From assembly GCA_015039365.1 (NCBI GenBank), contig WION01000042.1:1-64000 (forward strand): a stretch of 64,000 nucleotides of DNA. Reading direction: 5' to 3'. This stretch comes from Amanita rubescens (Eukaryota > Basidiomycota > Agaricomycetes > Agaricales > Amanitaceae). A program made the translations under genes and the position numbers. Of this stretch, positions 34,129 through 46,088 are shown one piece after another. Position 1 is the first letter of the stretch; each line of letters opens with the position of its first letter. The notes beneath the pieces are model-generated. The model did no database searches. It had not been told where the DNA came from and saw nothing but the letters and a program-made list of their open reading frames with translations.

Positions 34129-36092
34129 TATATAGGTCGGCGGCGGCGTTTGAATGTCCCAGCAAAGGTGGCGTGAGGCATAATCTAGTACTTATTGAAA
34201 CCAAGAAAGACTGATGGAAGGTACTGAGCATTACTTACTGACAGCCAGAAGTGAAGAATGAACTGTGCGTCTTGTCGTGATATTGATAGCCGAGGCTCAG
34301 ACCCCAGTCACCACCATACTATTCGGTTGCTGAATATCGGCTCAGCGAGCTCTTGTAAAGCTGTTTGACTTTTCATGATATGAAGAGATGCACAGCCAAC
34401 GGAGTCAGTTTATGCACCTGAATTATCATCGAAATATCTATCTAATTACGCACCTGCACTATCGAACTGACGTCTCGATACAAATGATCATGAGCCCACC
34501 CTATTTCCAGTGGAAGTCTGAATAAATGATCTAGACGTAATCTCGGCTTTTATTCGTCCAGAACAGGCACCATGCCTTTTCGCTTCCGAAACGAGTTCAG
34601 TTAATTGTTTGCTGGGTGCGGAATCGGAATTAAAAGCGAGGACGGGGATAGGCATCGCGCAATGACGGACTCGGAGACTAACGAATTGAAACTCGATTAC
34701 TTCATATTGCAACAGCAGTTCCGTTAGACGCATTCTTGCGCAGAAATAATACTATCCCGAGACCCCGCATAAATCATAATAACTGAGCAACTCCCGTTTG
34801 TGGAATTGTGAGAAGCAGATGAGTATGACGTACCTTGTGTCGAAATATGCCGGTATCGGTGAGTCAGACTCAGTACCGACCCGTTCTTGATGGAGTAAAT
34901 ATATGATATCATTTGGTACTGAAATTCGCAATGGGACTCACTGAACTGAGATATCAACCGACTTGAGTGTGATTCGGGCCATTTGGCAGGAATTGGGTCG
35001 AGCAGCAGAAAATGATGGTTGGCTTTAAATAATAATAAAAATTGAAACGCTCGCGACATCAGCGACACTAGCGTCATAGTGCCCAGCCATGGCGGCGTCC
35101 TGAAAGTGCGGTGTGACTCCGTGTGACGCGTGACATGTGGCAGGACTGAGGACGCCGTTGGGCGTGGGATTTTTTCGGTTACACTTAAACAACAAACCTC
35201 TGACCGAACCGGCCGAAAAGAATAGAATGCTTCGCCAAGCAGTACATGTTCGGAACAGCGCTTTACCGACCAGGAGATGGAGACGAAATTAAAAACCCCA
35301 GGCACCGGTTCAATGCCATTCAGCTGGAGTGACGGAGCTGGGGCTGCGCGTCTGGGTTGCGACATCAAGTACGCTATCTTTCACATGTAACCCCACACTA
35401 TCTGAAGTCCACGATTCCCAGTCATGAGACATCTAATGACACGGTGATGGATCGGACATGAGGACAGGTATTTAACTCTAAACATACTTTCGAATGGCTC
35501 ACCGTGTATGGAAGTCAGGAACCATCTAGTGGGTTAACTGAGAATGGACAGCCAATTGCTCTCATTCTTTCACAAGCGGCTAAATGCTGAAAGTATTTGA
35601 AGCGTATGTGTTGGATGGCATGGATGTTTGGCCGTACAGTCACCATAGAAAGTACGTCATGATACGAACTATGTCTGACCTCAGACAGTGCTAACAATCA
35701 TTAATGCATTGCTTGACGCTTCACCTCTCTCTCATGCTTTTAGTATTAAATGTGTATTCAAGTTTCTGTAAAATGATTGCCCCGGCGGCCCGAAAGTCCG
35801 AGGTTCAGCATGGCTTTGGCGGATTGTAGCCCTTGGAGTTATCGAATGTTCCGTATATGGCAATGCAGTGCTATAAACAGCCGATGTCAGTGGTGCTTAT
35901 GTACTGGGTCTGGTGACCTCGCCTAGGTGGCCGATCATCACCAGACCCATTACCAGACTCGAAGGAGACAGGGTGGCATACTCTATATGGCGTATCGTCA
36001 TTTTATAAATACCCAATACTTCCAAAGTCAGTGGCGTTTATATATCCCAGCTGAGGTGTGAAGCCCTCCGTACGGACCGTACCAGTGCAGCA
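34129..36092. other. Intergenic, about 2 kb, upstream of the copper ATPase
   Basis: No gene is supported. The minus-strand ORF at 34724-35368 lacks any family signal. A strong inverted repeat lies at 35901-35953 (separate entry). Confidence 0.4.
35901..35953. promoter_or_regulatory. Inverted repeat upstream of the copper ATPase
   Basis: GTACTGGGTCTGGTGA at 35901-35916 is mirrored by TCACCAGACCCATTAC at 35938-35953: 15 of 16 positions pair around a 21-base loop. The inner 12 base pairs are perfect. It lies about 140 bases before the ATPase ATG, so an operator or a leader hairpin is possible. Function is inference. Confidence 0.4.
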
Positions 36093-39000
36093 ATGGAGAC
36101 CGTCTTTCATGTCCAAAACCTCCACTGCAACAGGTGAGTATATGTGACACGGTGCAAATACCTCTTTATAATTTACCTTGGCCATGACAGCTGCATTCGT
36201 ACTATAGAAGACTCGTTATACTGCCTGTCCCCCAAACCTACCCTTGTGGACACATCTTTGTATCACAAACGCGTCAGGATTGTCCACGATCCAGCGTTGC
36301 AGCTGCGGTTGCTCCAGTGTTCACTTCTTGACGTGGGCTTTGACATTCGAATCGAATATTCCAGCGCGATCAGTGATTCAATCAATGAAGGTCATCATGA
36401 CAATGAAGTTTTACGTAGGAAGAGCGGTGCTCATGAACAATTTTGTCACATGTGTAACAAGGACTATAATGTGCCGCACGACGATCTGCCCTGTGGGCAG
36501 ATACTCGAAAATGACCAAACTGCGACACCTCACAAGTTTAGGCTCACTTTAGCTATCGGAGGAATGACCTGTGTCTCTTGCGTTCGGACTATCACCGACG
36601 CTCTGACATGTATTCCCGGCGTACATTCGATTTCTATCAGCCTCATAGAGTGCTCTGGTTCTTGTATTTTAGATCATGACAACTTAGCGGAACTCGTGCG
36701 CGATGCCATTGAAGATTGTGGATACGAGGCACGGATTGTTAGTGTCGATTCGGAGTGTAGGAGCATGTCTACGACCGAGAAGACGCCTATCCGGACTGTG
36801 GCATTCAAGGTGGATGGTATTTCTTCTCCGTCAGTTTATTTTTATTTTTTGGCTTGGCGATTTATTTAACCTTCTACTAGACAATGCGTAGAGAAAATTG
36901 TAAACGCGGTCAAGGGAATGGCGGACCAAATAAGCATAAAAAAGTCCCCGGCGTCCCATCTTGACCCGATTTTGGTCGTATCCTACGCCCCGAAGCCTCC
37001 TTTGTCGATACGGCACATAGCAAAGGTCATCGAGTCATCGAATGATCCGCCCTACAATGTGACAATTCATCGTCCACCGTCACTCGGGGACTTGACTAAA
37101 GCTCTCCAAGCACGCGAAAAACGAGAAATGCTCTTCCGACTTGTCGTTGCCGGTATTGCAGCCGTTCCAACTTTTATCTTGGGGATCGTATATATGTCCC
37201 TGATCGAAGATGGGAATCCAGGGAAAAAGTTTCTCATGGAGCCAATTTTGGCAGGCAACGTCTCCCGTCTTGTATGGGCGCTCTTGTTCATTTCGACGCC
37301 GGTCATGTTCTATAGCGCGAGCATTTTTCACTGGAATAGCATCCAGGAGATAAGGGCGCTTTGGAGGAAAACAAGTTCGGCAACATTACTTCAAAGATTC
37401 ACGAGATTCGGAAGCATGAATCTTCTGGCTTCCAGCGGCATATCGGTCTCCTATATATCTTCACTAGCATTGTTAATTATCTCTGCTTTGAGTCCACGAA
37501 GCGGCAACCCGGATAATACAACGTACTTTGATGCAGTTGTCTTTCTCACCATGTTTCTGTTGATCGGTAAACATATTTCAAACCATGGTCGACACAACGT
37601 CTTACGATACCCAAGGTCGTTACATCCAGTCAAGTGGAAGGTCAAGTACAGCGGATGCCATTACTGCACTGTCTTCATCTCAGCCTGCAGAAGCACTAAT
37701 AATTGTTCCCGATTCCTTTTCGCCAAAGAACTTATCACTTGAAGAGATCGAGAAAGGAACCGCCGAATTTTATGGTAGCGACGGCGCTAGCCTATCTCCG
37801 GGAACGAAGGTAGAAAAGATTTCCGTGGATTTCCTGGAAATAGGAGATATAATGTGTGTCCCACACGGTGCTTCGCCTTCCGCAGATGGAACAATAACCC
37901 AGGGCGAAAAGAGTATATTTGACGAGAGCTCATTAACGGGCGAATCTCGACTCGTTACGAAAGAATTGGGAGATAAGGTATACGTAGGAACCATTAACAG
38001 AGGCAGAATGTTGCATGTGAGGGTCGTCAGCATTCCAGGAAGCACAATGTGAGTTTCTCTGAAGTTCCACTGGAATCAGCGCTCATCGGAAGAAAGGCTG
38101 GACGACATTATCAAAGTAGTACGTGAAGGGCAAACTCACTGCGCACCTATTGAGCGTATTGCTGATGTGGTCACCGCCTACTTCGTCCCCATCATAACTT
38201 TACTGGCCGTACTCACATGGTTAATATGGTTCATTCTCGGGTACTCGAGCGTTCTTCCGAAGGATTACCTTGACATTAAAATAGGTGGATGGGGTAAGCA
38301 ATATATCGTGAGGCACCGAAATCGACCTAACGCTCAAAATAGCTGTATGGTCACTCCAATTCTCAATAGCCGCCTTCGTCGTGGCCTGTCCTTGTGGCAT
38401 TGGTTTAGCTGCGCCGACGGCCTTTCTCGTTGGGTTAGGCTTAGCCGCCAAGCATGGAATACTCGCGCGTGGTGGGGGCGAAGCATTCCAAGAAATGTCC
38501 CAAATAGACACCATCGTATTTGATAAAACAGGGACAATAACGGAAGGGGAACCTCGAGTCTCTGACTTCGTTTTCTTTGCCGAGAATTCGTGGAACGAAG
38601 GATTGGTTAGACGTATAGCTGTGGAAATGGAGACCATGTCTACACATCCCTTGGCCCGAGCGATTCAACAATATTGCTCTACCGAGAAAGGCGCGGTGGC
38701 GTTGAAAATGTCTAGCTTCGATGAAGTTGTCGGACGAGGGTTAAAGGCAGCGTTTGACGAGTTGCAATGCACCTCTGTGATGGGGAGTGAGGATTGGATT
38801 CAAGAACATGAAGTTGACCTGAATGACGTTCTGTTGCACCTGGAGGACTGGAAATCACAAGGAAAGAGCATCGTCCTCATGGCGATTTACGACCAAAGAG
38901 GAGAAACACAGAGGAAATTCAGCCTCGCCGCAGCTTTTGCAGTTACAGACATGGTGCGGCCGGAAGCGGCGGGAGTTGTGACGTGGTATCGAGATAAGGG

Positions 39001-39823
39001 CATAGAAACATGGATGATTTCTGGGGACAATTCAAAGACTGCGGGCGTCGTCGCATCGATGGTGGGGATTCCAAGTGAGAACGTCATCGCGGGCGTTCTT
39101 CCTCACGAGAAGGTGTGTTTTTGTCATAAGCTCTTTTCAGTCAGCGTGCTTATACTGTCAGTCGGATAAAGTGAAACAGTTACAGCAAGGTTTCCTGTCG
39201 AAAAAGAAGCCAAAGACGGGTCGCTCTATAGTCGCAATGGTTGGGGACGGAGTGAATGACGCACCAGTGAGTGACAAGAGGTTGAAAATATAGCGATCGT
39301 ACTGATAACTTCTAGGCCCTTTCTATCGCGGACCTAGGTATCGCAATGGGATCAGGAAGCAAGTGAATTTTCATAACCAAATGAATATCCTGATCAATTG
39401 TCGTATTATTCAGGCGACATCGCAATTTCTAGCGCTAGCTTCGTTCTCATGTCGTCTAATCTTCGGAATCTTAAAACTATGAGAGACCTGTCAGAAAAGG
39501 TCATAAAGCGGGTTAAATTTAATTTCGTGCGTTCCGAAATTTGTCTTCCTAGGGATTCTTCTGAAATCGGAAAGGGTTGGGCATTGATGTATAACCTGTT
39601 GGCCGCTCCAATAGCGGCAGGAGCGATATACCCTGCCAAGCGTGCAAGGCTTAACCCTGTTTGGGCATCCCTCGCCATGGGATTGTCGTAAGTCTATATA
39701 TAGGATGGAAAGGAATACGTACATCTGACGAGGTGTAGCTCTTGGTCAGTGGTTGTGAGTTCATTGCTTCTAAAGACGTACAAGGCGCCAGTAGACGCCG
39801 AGGAAAACCAAGCTGAAGTTTAA
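36093..39823 (+). CDS. CCC2: Copper-transporting P-type ATPase (Ccc2/ATP7 type)
   Basis: P1B-type ATPase that pumps Cu(I) into the Golgi for loading onto cuproenzymes; about 1,050 residues over some ten exons. Three N-terminal heavy-metal-associated domains are seen: LHCNSCIRTIEDS (split by the first intron), GGMTCVSCVRTIT, and a third (VDGISSPQCVEKI) that has lost its first metal-binding Cys. Then come the membrane segments, the actuator motif SLTGESRLV, and the channel motif VVACPCGIGLAAP. Further on are the phosphorylation site DKTGTITEG, the STHPLARAI His-Pro motif, MISGDNSKT and MVGDGVNDAP. The C-terminal membrane pair (NLLAAPIAAGAIYP, VVVSSLLLKTYKAP) is present. Every junction I checked, including the non-obvious acceptor near 38096, preserves frame. 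It looks fully functional. Confidence 0.93.
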
Positions 39824-40326
39824 GGACTCATTCCAACAACTGGTCTTTTTTTTTTTTAAAAAAACCTTGTTTAGGCCCCCGTGGCGCATGTCATCAACCA
39901 CTGTAATCTTTATCCGTATGTTTCGGTGTTATGCCGCATGGTAGTGTGGCCGAATGTGTGTATGTACTCTTGGTGCGCTGTTCATCGTCGCCTCCCCCCT
40001 GCCCCCTTTCCTGGTCTTGTCTCGCTCCCCCCTGGTCCTGTCTCGCTCCCTCTTCGTTCCTTCTCATTTCGCTACGTCCCCTATCCATTCCGAGTCTGTT
40101 CCCAATCAACCATCTGCACAACTGGTCTTAGTCGGTGCGATCTGTGTATCATGCACTGCATTTGGTAGTTGGAATGTGTGTAACAACTGCTCGTACTAGT
40201 CCCAGTGGGGAGGTGACCCGACATGCATAAAGTTGATTTACGAACGTCACAGACGTCTTAGTACTGTAAACTAGTTTCTGTACATGTAATCTTACACAAG
40301 ACCCTGTAGGCTCGCAAAGAATATGC
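39824..40326. other. Intergenic, pyrimidine-rich
   Basis: A T11/A7 tract follows the ATPase stop. A C/T-rich patch at 39988-40070 contains two near-identical 20-base direct repeats built on CTGGTCYTGTCTCGCTCCC. No gene is supported. Confidence 0.4.
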
Positions 40327-41151
40327 TCACAACCCCGTTATGACTACTAGTAACAACTGGGTCAGTGATTGTGAGTAATGGACATACCTCGCACTGACAT
40401 GCATACCACTCACAATTTCCGGCATCAAGCAGTCTCCATGCTCACCGCCTTCGATCCCGACACTATAGGTAACACTATATGATGTCCTTTGGGAAAACAT
40501 GTCAACACTCACCGGATGCAAATATCAACATTCAGCGAGCCCAAGTCGCTGAATTGAATGCTGTTTAAAGTCCAAGTCGCGACGATACCCTGACGCAGGT
40601 TCACAGTACCGGGACTTGCGTTGCTGAAGGGAGCGATCAAAGACGGATCGACAGGATGGCTCAGGGAGGCTCTTTTCGTAGTGCTAACGCTGGCAGTGCC
40701 TGTGACGTGATCATTGGCCCATGGCTCCGAGGTGAATGGATCAACTGCTTCAACTATGGTTTCGTGCCGCATTTGAAGCGGATATTTACGAATTGAGTAT
40801 TGACCTTCAGCGTCGATCCTGCCAATCGAACAACAATCCATCGAGATTAACTCACGGATGGGGGTAGATACGTACAAGACTTTTGTTTTTTCGGGCTATA
40901 AAAATTGTTTAATAAAGCGTTTAGTATTAATCGCTGTTCGAAAGAAATACCGAAATGATGATGGGATGGAAAATTTCAAGTTGGTCCGTGTTGACAATGT
41001 CGCCAGGAGCATCGCTTAGAGTCAAATTTGCATATGTAACCCCAAATGAGATTAAAAAGGCCGATAGGAAGATGAAGAGACGAAATGAAAGAAAGACGTA
41101 GATGGAAAAGAGGAAGACAGAGAGACGCAAGATGGCGAAAAGACGAGGCAT
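40327..41151 (-). CDS. Hypothetical secreted or membrane protein
   Basis: Minus-strand multi-exon gene. The ATG at 41151 opens a strongly hydrophobic N-terminus (MPRLFAILRLSVFLFSIYVF and more), either a long signal peptide or two membrane spans. LTLSDAPGDIVNTDQLEIFH follows. Further exons encode YPLQMRHETIVEAVDPFTSE, ATWTLNSIQFSDLGSLNVDI and, after an intron at the CATCCG|GTGAGT donor near 40510, VTYSVGIEGGEHGDCLMPEI. Exon borders near 40830-40920 are uncertain and the end may lie at 40327 or slightly upstream. I do not recognise the family. Confidence 0.45.
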
Positions 41152-41775
41152 AGAGTGCGGGTGCCCTAACCCAACTTACCAGAAGCTTTGTACCATTGTG
41201 AGACACGATGTATTTTTGACTTCTTCTATAGATAAGGGAGATACCGCGTTGCGAAGACCAATATTAGTAAAGAAACCGTTCAAGACTGCCAGCGATTTTG
41301 CGCTACCTTTAATTTAGAGCATCAAACTGCCAAAGCCAGTAGTTAACTGTGCGGCGTGCCTGGTTGCAGGTTTCATACATAAGAAACGAAAAGGGGAAAA
41401 TACATACACGTGGCGTTGCCCTGTATGAGGAGCTCAAGGTGGCGGCCATCTGCATCAGGGAATAGACTGGAATAGGCCCAGAACTCCTTCTTTGGCTTGG
41501 CACCAGCGGTGGCGCGTGCGGCGTCTGTCACGGTTAGGTGACGGCCACGTGGCCATGTGACTCAGGTTCGCGGTAGCGTCACCGTGACTCCGCCTCCGGA
41601 CCCAATCCATCATACTCTGGAGTCTGGAAGTAACTACGCGAGGACGATATGCTCGATATAGCATGTCCACTGGAAAACAGATGACGCGCTGGTTAAATAT
41701 GCCGCGCACGCCACTTTCTTATCCGTACACTCTCCTCGGTGATACCTTCAACTTCCTGGCGCATAATCGAGTATA

Positions 41776-42432
41776 ATGACTGTCAAGATGGACAATGCCT
41801 CGTCGCCGCTGCGACGCATGCGCCCTGGTGGCGCGGATCGGGTATGTCTTGAATTTATTGTTTTGAATTAATTTTTACGAGTCTGCTTTGTGTCCCTGTT
41901 ATTGTGTCGCCAATTTTTTCGCCTTGGACTTTAGCCTTACAGGGCGAGTAGTATTTCTATATATGCGGACGTCCTGCCTCGCATGATGGAATTGTTAGGG
42001 GAAGCCAAGGTTTGTAATAAGATTCAAGAGCTAGTTAAATAACTAATTCATGTCAAGTGCCATCGTACCCGAGCCACGATATCGGAAGTTTGTATCAACC
42101 ATATTCGAGGAAAGTGCCAGCGGGCTGGAAGCTGTTCTCGTATACATCCCGTCGACAAGACTCAATTTCTCAAGATTCTCCGCGAGCGCGCGAAGAATAG
42201 TCAAAGACAAAGACAGAAGACTTCACAGGAACCTGTTCCATTCGTGGAACCAATCCAGAGTAGCGATGTTCCGCTTTTTGAAAGCTCTGTTGAACATACT
42301 GTCAGCCTGGCGAAATTCTCTCAGAGCATAACTGGGAGTATAACTGACCAAGAGTCGCGCGTTGAAGACTCCGAAGTGCGTATCTCTCGTAATCGGACCT
42401 TCCGCGATCGGCTGAAGATAGTCTACCCCTAA
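41776..42432 (+). CDS. Small CCCH zinc-finger protein
   Basis: Three exons (41776-41841, 41935-42009, 42058-42432) join in frame to give 171 residues. The third exon encodes VCINHIRGKCQRAGSCSRIH, a single C-x7-C-x5-C-x3-H zinc finger of the kind that binds RNA in mRNA-processing and decay proteins. A basic helix follows (FLKILRERAKNSQRQRQK), then a Ser/Glu-rich tail. The N-terminus is short and basic (SSPLRRMRPGGADRPYRASS). No other domain is present. A single finger with a basic helix suggests RNA binding. It is also possible that this is a shortened copy of a larger protein, since such fingers usually occur in pairs or with other domains. Confidence 0.6.
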
Positions 42433-43652
42433 GTTAAAAGAAACTATATCCGGTGGTTCATGGGATTCCGAAACGGGATGCTGGGTCATGCCTTGCAATC
42501 TGGAGAGCTGGACGTGCGAGCCATCCTCCCACCGTTTTCAAGGCATAAGTAGAGGGTCGATTTCAGAGGGATGGTGGCTTGAGGATGCGGGCCGGCTAGA
42601 GAAAGAATCGACCGTAAGTCCTTAATATCTTAATATAGAGACCTATTCACCCCAGTTTCTGTTGCCCATCCAGTCCTTCCAGAAGTGTGTAAAGTGGCTT
42701 CAGAAAGTACGGGAAAGCTGCGAGGTTCGAAGAGCAGGCTTTTAATCTTGCGGGAGAAGACTGATTTACGACTATAGGAAAGCAGTCCGATGATCGGTGT
42801 AGAGAAGGGTCGCCACGGTCCTCCCTGCCATCCTGTCCGATGTCGACTGTGGATCGGAGGTAAATGCGATCGAGGAAGTGCATGTGAATATCCTAGGGAA
42901 ATGTCGAATACGAGGTTAGTCGTCGTCCCTCTGTTCCGATATCTTCTTACTCCATGTTCACTACAGGGTGCCCGGAGTCGCGTAGTCTGATGTGAGGCGG
43001 TCTTGAAGCGAATATGGTTACGTTCTGCTTTAAATATGCGCGTCAATTCGTTGTCACGGATACAAATATATGTGAAATATATGTGCTGTGAACATTGTTA
43101 ACGGCTTACAATATCGTTAACGTTTTCAGCATTCGAAACATACTGTGGTGCGGCGGATCATGATGGCCGCTCGGTTGTCTGCCAGTGCCAGGGGATTACG
43201 CTTTTCATTCAGGGACCAGTCCAGCTGGGCCTTACCCTCTCGCAATTTTCCATGAAACACGGCTTGTCAGAATGCTGGGGTGTGGAGCGCAGGTAAGGTG
43301 GCGTATTGGTCCCTTCCGTCAACCACGCGCGTCAGCATTTGTTTGTACATGCGTGCCAGGTTGATCGCATCATGGAAGCGACCGGCACTTTTGCAAAGTT
43401 CAACGTTCTGCGAGTCTGCGACGCTTCGCTCAACTTCAACCTCGGGAGTCGGAATCCCACTCGCATAATGCATGGATCCAATACTACCCACTTGAAATGT
43501 CAGCGATGATATTATACTCCTAAGGGATGACTCATAAATCAGGCTTAGGAGGTGCGGCTCCTTCTCTACCCGCTGCACAGCGCATCTGAGACACACCAAT
43601 GACCTATTTAACAGCTTGCGGCAACGAACATTAGGCTCCTGAAGAAGACATA
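42433..43652. other. Intergenic
   Basis: Several ORFs of 60-166 codons overlap on both strands, the longest on the minus strand at 43267-43767. None has a convincing domain, so no gene is called. Confidence 0.35.
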
Positions 43653-45548
43653 ATGTATCTTCGTAATCTGTGGATTCTAGCGCTTTCTCTACAACTCGCT
43701 CATGGAAAAGTGATTCAAGAGAGGGAGCAAAATGTCGACTACTCAAAAGTCTGCAAACAAATCTCAAAATCTGTCTCGTCCGCTAGTCGCGTTTATTACG
43801 CCAGTAAGCGAGAAAATAGATTCGTTTTGTGGCCCTTCTCATCCGGTGGTAGGTAGCGTACAGTACACGAAAGATATCACATCCTGGTCACTCACCAACG
43901 TGGTGCATGCGGCATGTACAGTCGAACCAAGTACATCCAAGGACGTTGCTAAGATTGTGAGCATCTTCCTCATCCCCTCGCACCGGTGTCACCTTGATAA
44001 TTAAGCGAACATTTTAGCTCAAAATTTTGGCATCCACGAAGACACCATTTGCGGCGCGCTTTTAGAATTCTACCAAATAACCTGTCTTAATACTTTCTTA
44101 GGTTAAGGGTGGAGGTCATTCGGCAAATCCAGGGTTTAGCTCGACCAAAGGCGTCCTCATTTCAATGCGCCGGTTCTCGAAAATCAAGTACAACGCAAAG
44201 TCAAAGACGGTTGCCATTGGAGCTGGGCTCATCTGGGACGATGTTTATGAGGCGCTGATGCCCCATAACGTCAGCGTCCTTGGCGGACGAGTTTCTGGTG
44301 TGGGTGTGGCTGGTTTCCTTCTCGGTGGAGGTTCGCTACACCACCCCGTCTTACTTCTAAAATCTAACGAGCCATATTTCCAGGATATTCATTTAAAAGT
44401 AACCAGCACGGACTAGGGTTTGACACGGTTACTGCCTACAAACTCGTCACCCCAACAGGCGATATCATAATCGTCTCGAAAAAGTCGAATTCTGAGCTTA
44501 TGTTCGGCTTGAAGGGCGGGCTCAACAACTTTGTGAGTTAATGCGCGGCGTGATAAGAGATTGGTATTGACAATGTTTTTCAGGGAATTGTGACCGAGTT
44601 CACTATGAAAACATTCCCTCAAACGGACGTATGGGGCGGTATACTTGTCTACAGCCAAGCAGCCCTGCCAGACCTCAGATCCGCCATCCCTACCTTTAAC
44701 ACGCAAGTCAATGACCCGAAAGCAAGCATTTTGACTACCTTGAACTTCGTGGGAAGTGAGGTATGACCACTAACATGTAATTTTGAAACGATGCTTACTG
44801 GAGCCGCATTAGTTCATCGTTGTACAGATACTGTTCTACGACGCACCGAGCCCTCCAAATGGAATGTTCGACAAATTCATGAATATTCAGGCTCTTCAAG
44901 CAAATATCTCTCAAAGGAGTCTACTATCTTTGATTCGATCGATTCCTGCAAATGCAACGGTTGGCAAACGGTAGGTCGACGAAATATCCTACTGTGCCGA
45001 TCATCATTCTCATTTCACAACTGCAGAAATCTCTTCTGTACTACTCCAATCCTAGAGTACACTCCAACTGTAATCGACGCTATCGTAAACGAAACAATGG
45101 TAATTGATTATGATATTATTAGCCGCATTGTGGCTAACTTACGATAAAGTTCTGGGGTCAAACTCTGGCACGCAAATCGGCTGTGGTCGTCTCATACGAT
45201 ATCGAACCATTCACCCAGGCCATCCTAAGTCACAATACGACGCCCACAGCGTACCCGGCAGACCGTTCCGTAGTCATGTCTCCATTTAATATCAATTATG
45301 CATGGGCATCTCCGGAGTTTGACACCGACTTTTATGCCGCCGCGGGGCAGAGCAAAGCCACTCTCCAAAGCGCGTTGTCGCTAAATGGCCAATCAATGGC
45401 TAATGGAGCATCCGCTTATCCGAACTACGCCTTGTTCGGCACCCCGCTTAATCAGATGTACGGTGCCAACGTCCGGCAGTTGAAGGCGCTCAAAAAGAAG
45501 GTGGATCCAGACAATGTGATGGGCCTTGCTGGAGGATTCAAGTTCTGA
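43653..45548 (+). CDS. Secreted FAD-linked oxidase (berberine-bridge-enzyme type)
   Basis: Flavoprotein oxidase of the PCMH/BBE family, about 500 residues in seven or eight exons. The signal peptide is MYLRNLWILALSLQLAHGK. The mature part opens with VCKQISKSVSSASRVYY, joined across an intron near 43802 to SVQYTKDITSWS. The FAD-binding domain shows VKGGGHSANPGFSSTKGV, where the His of GGGH is the usual covalent flavin attachment site. It continues with VAIGAGLIWDDVYEAL, GGRVSGVGVAGFLLGGG, LVTPTGDIIIVSKKSNSELM and GLKGGLNNFGIVTEFTMKTF. The C-terminal BBE motif is NYALFGTPLNQMYGANVRQL with LKKKVDPDNVMG near the end. Members oxidise sugars, alcohols or secondary metabolites; the substrate is not predictable here. 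Confidence 0.87.
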
Positions 45549-46088
45549 GTCGGATCTTGTGCTCTAGATTAGGAATTTGTGTGAAAGAGTGGAGCTGGAG
45601 TGGAATAATGTTCGTCCCGACCGTATGACCATAACGTTACACTTTAGCTTGCTTCTCAAACACAGATACTGCTATGCTGGACCCGTTGGGCGATATTAAA
45701 AAGCTATACACGTAAGGTCCGTAATTGCACCTGTGGAAAATTTCATCCATCTCTATGATGGAAACCTCACTATAGACCCTCAAAGTCCGTTAATTTAACA
45801 GCGTCAAACAAGGTTCAAAGTTTACACCAACCTATGATAGCGTAAATGAGGCATCGCTTTCCGCGATAGTTCATCACCGCTGAATGCGAAAATTCCGTAA
45901 ATGTTCGTCACTACGCCAGAAGCTGTCCACGTCGGAATATGTGAATGCAATGACATTTGGAAAATTATGAACAAACACTAATAAGAATAGCACGTTCTTG
46001 CAGATATAAAATAGAGTGCGCTGGGTAAGAGCCTCCTCAGGCTGGCCCTCTAAACCATTCTTTCAAATTCTCATCCTCTCAGACCACA
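45549..46088. other. Intergenic with TATA box of the next gene
   Basis: TATAAA at 46005-46010 lies 84 bases before the ATG at 46089 and is a good promoter candidate. No gene was seen. Confidence 0.5.

Noticed and set aside
34724..35368. 214-codon minus-strand ORF
   Set aside because: No domain, odd composition, no partner exons; lies in a non-coding spacer.
43267..43767. 166-codon minus-strand ORF overlapping the 5' end of the FAD oxidase gene
   Set aside because: Some helix-like stretches (KSAGRFHDAINLARMYKQML) recall repeat proteins, but there is no convincing match and it overlaps a well-supported gene on the other strand.
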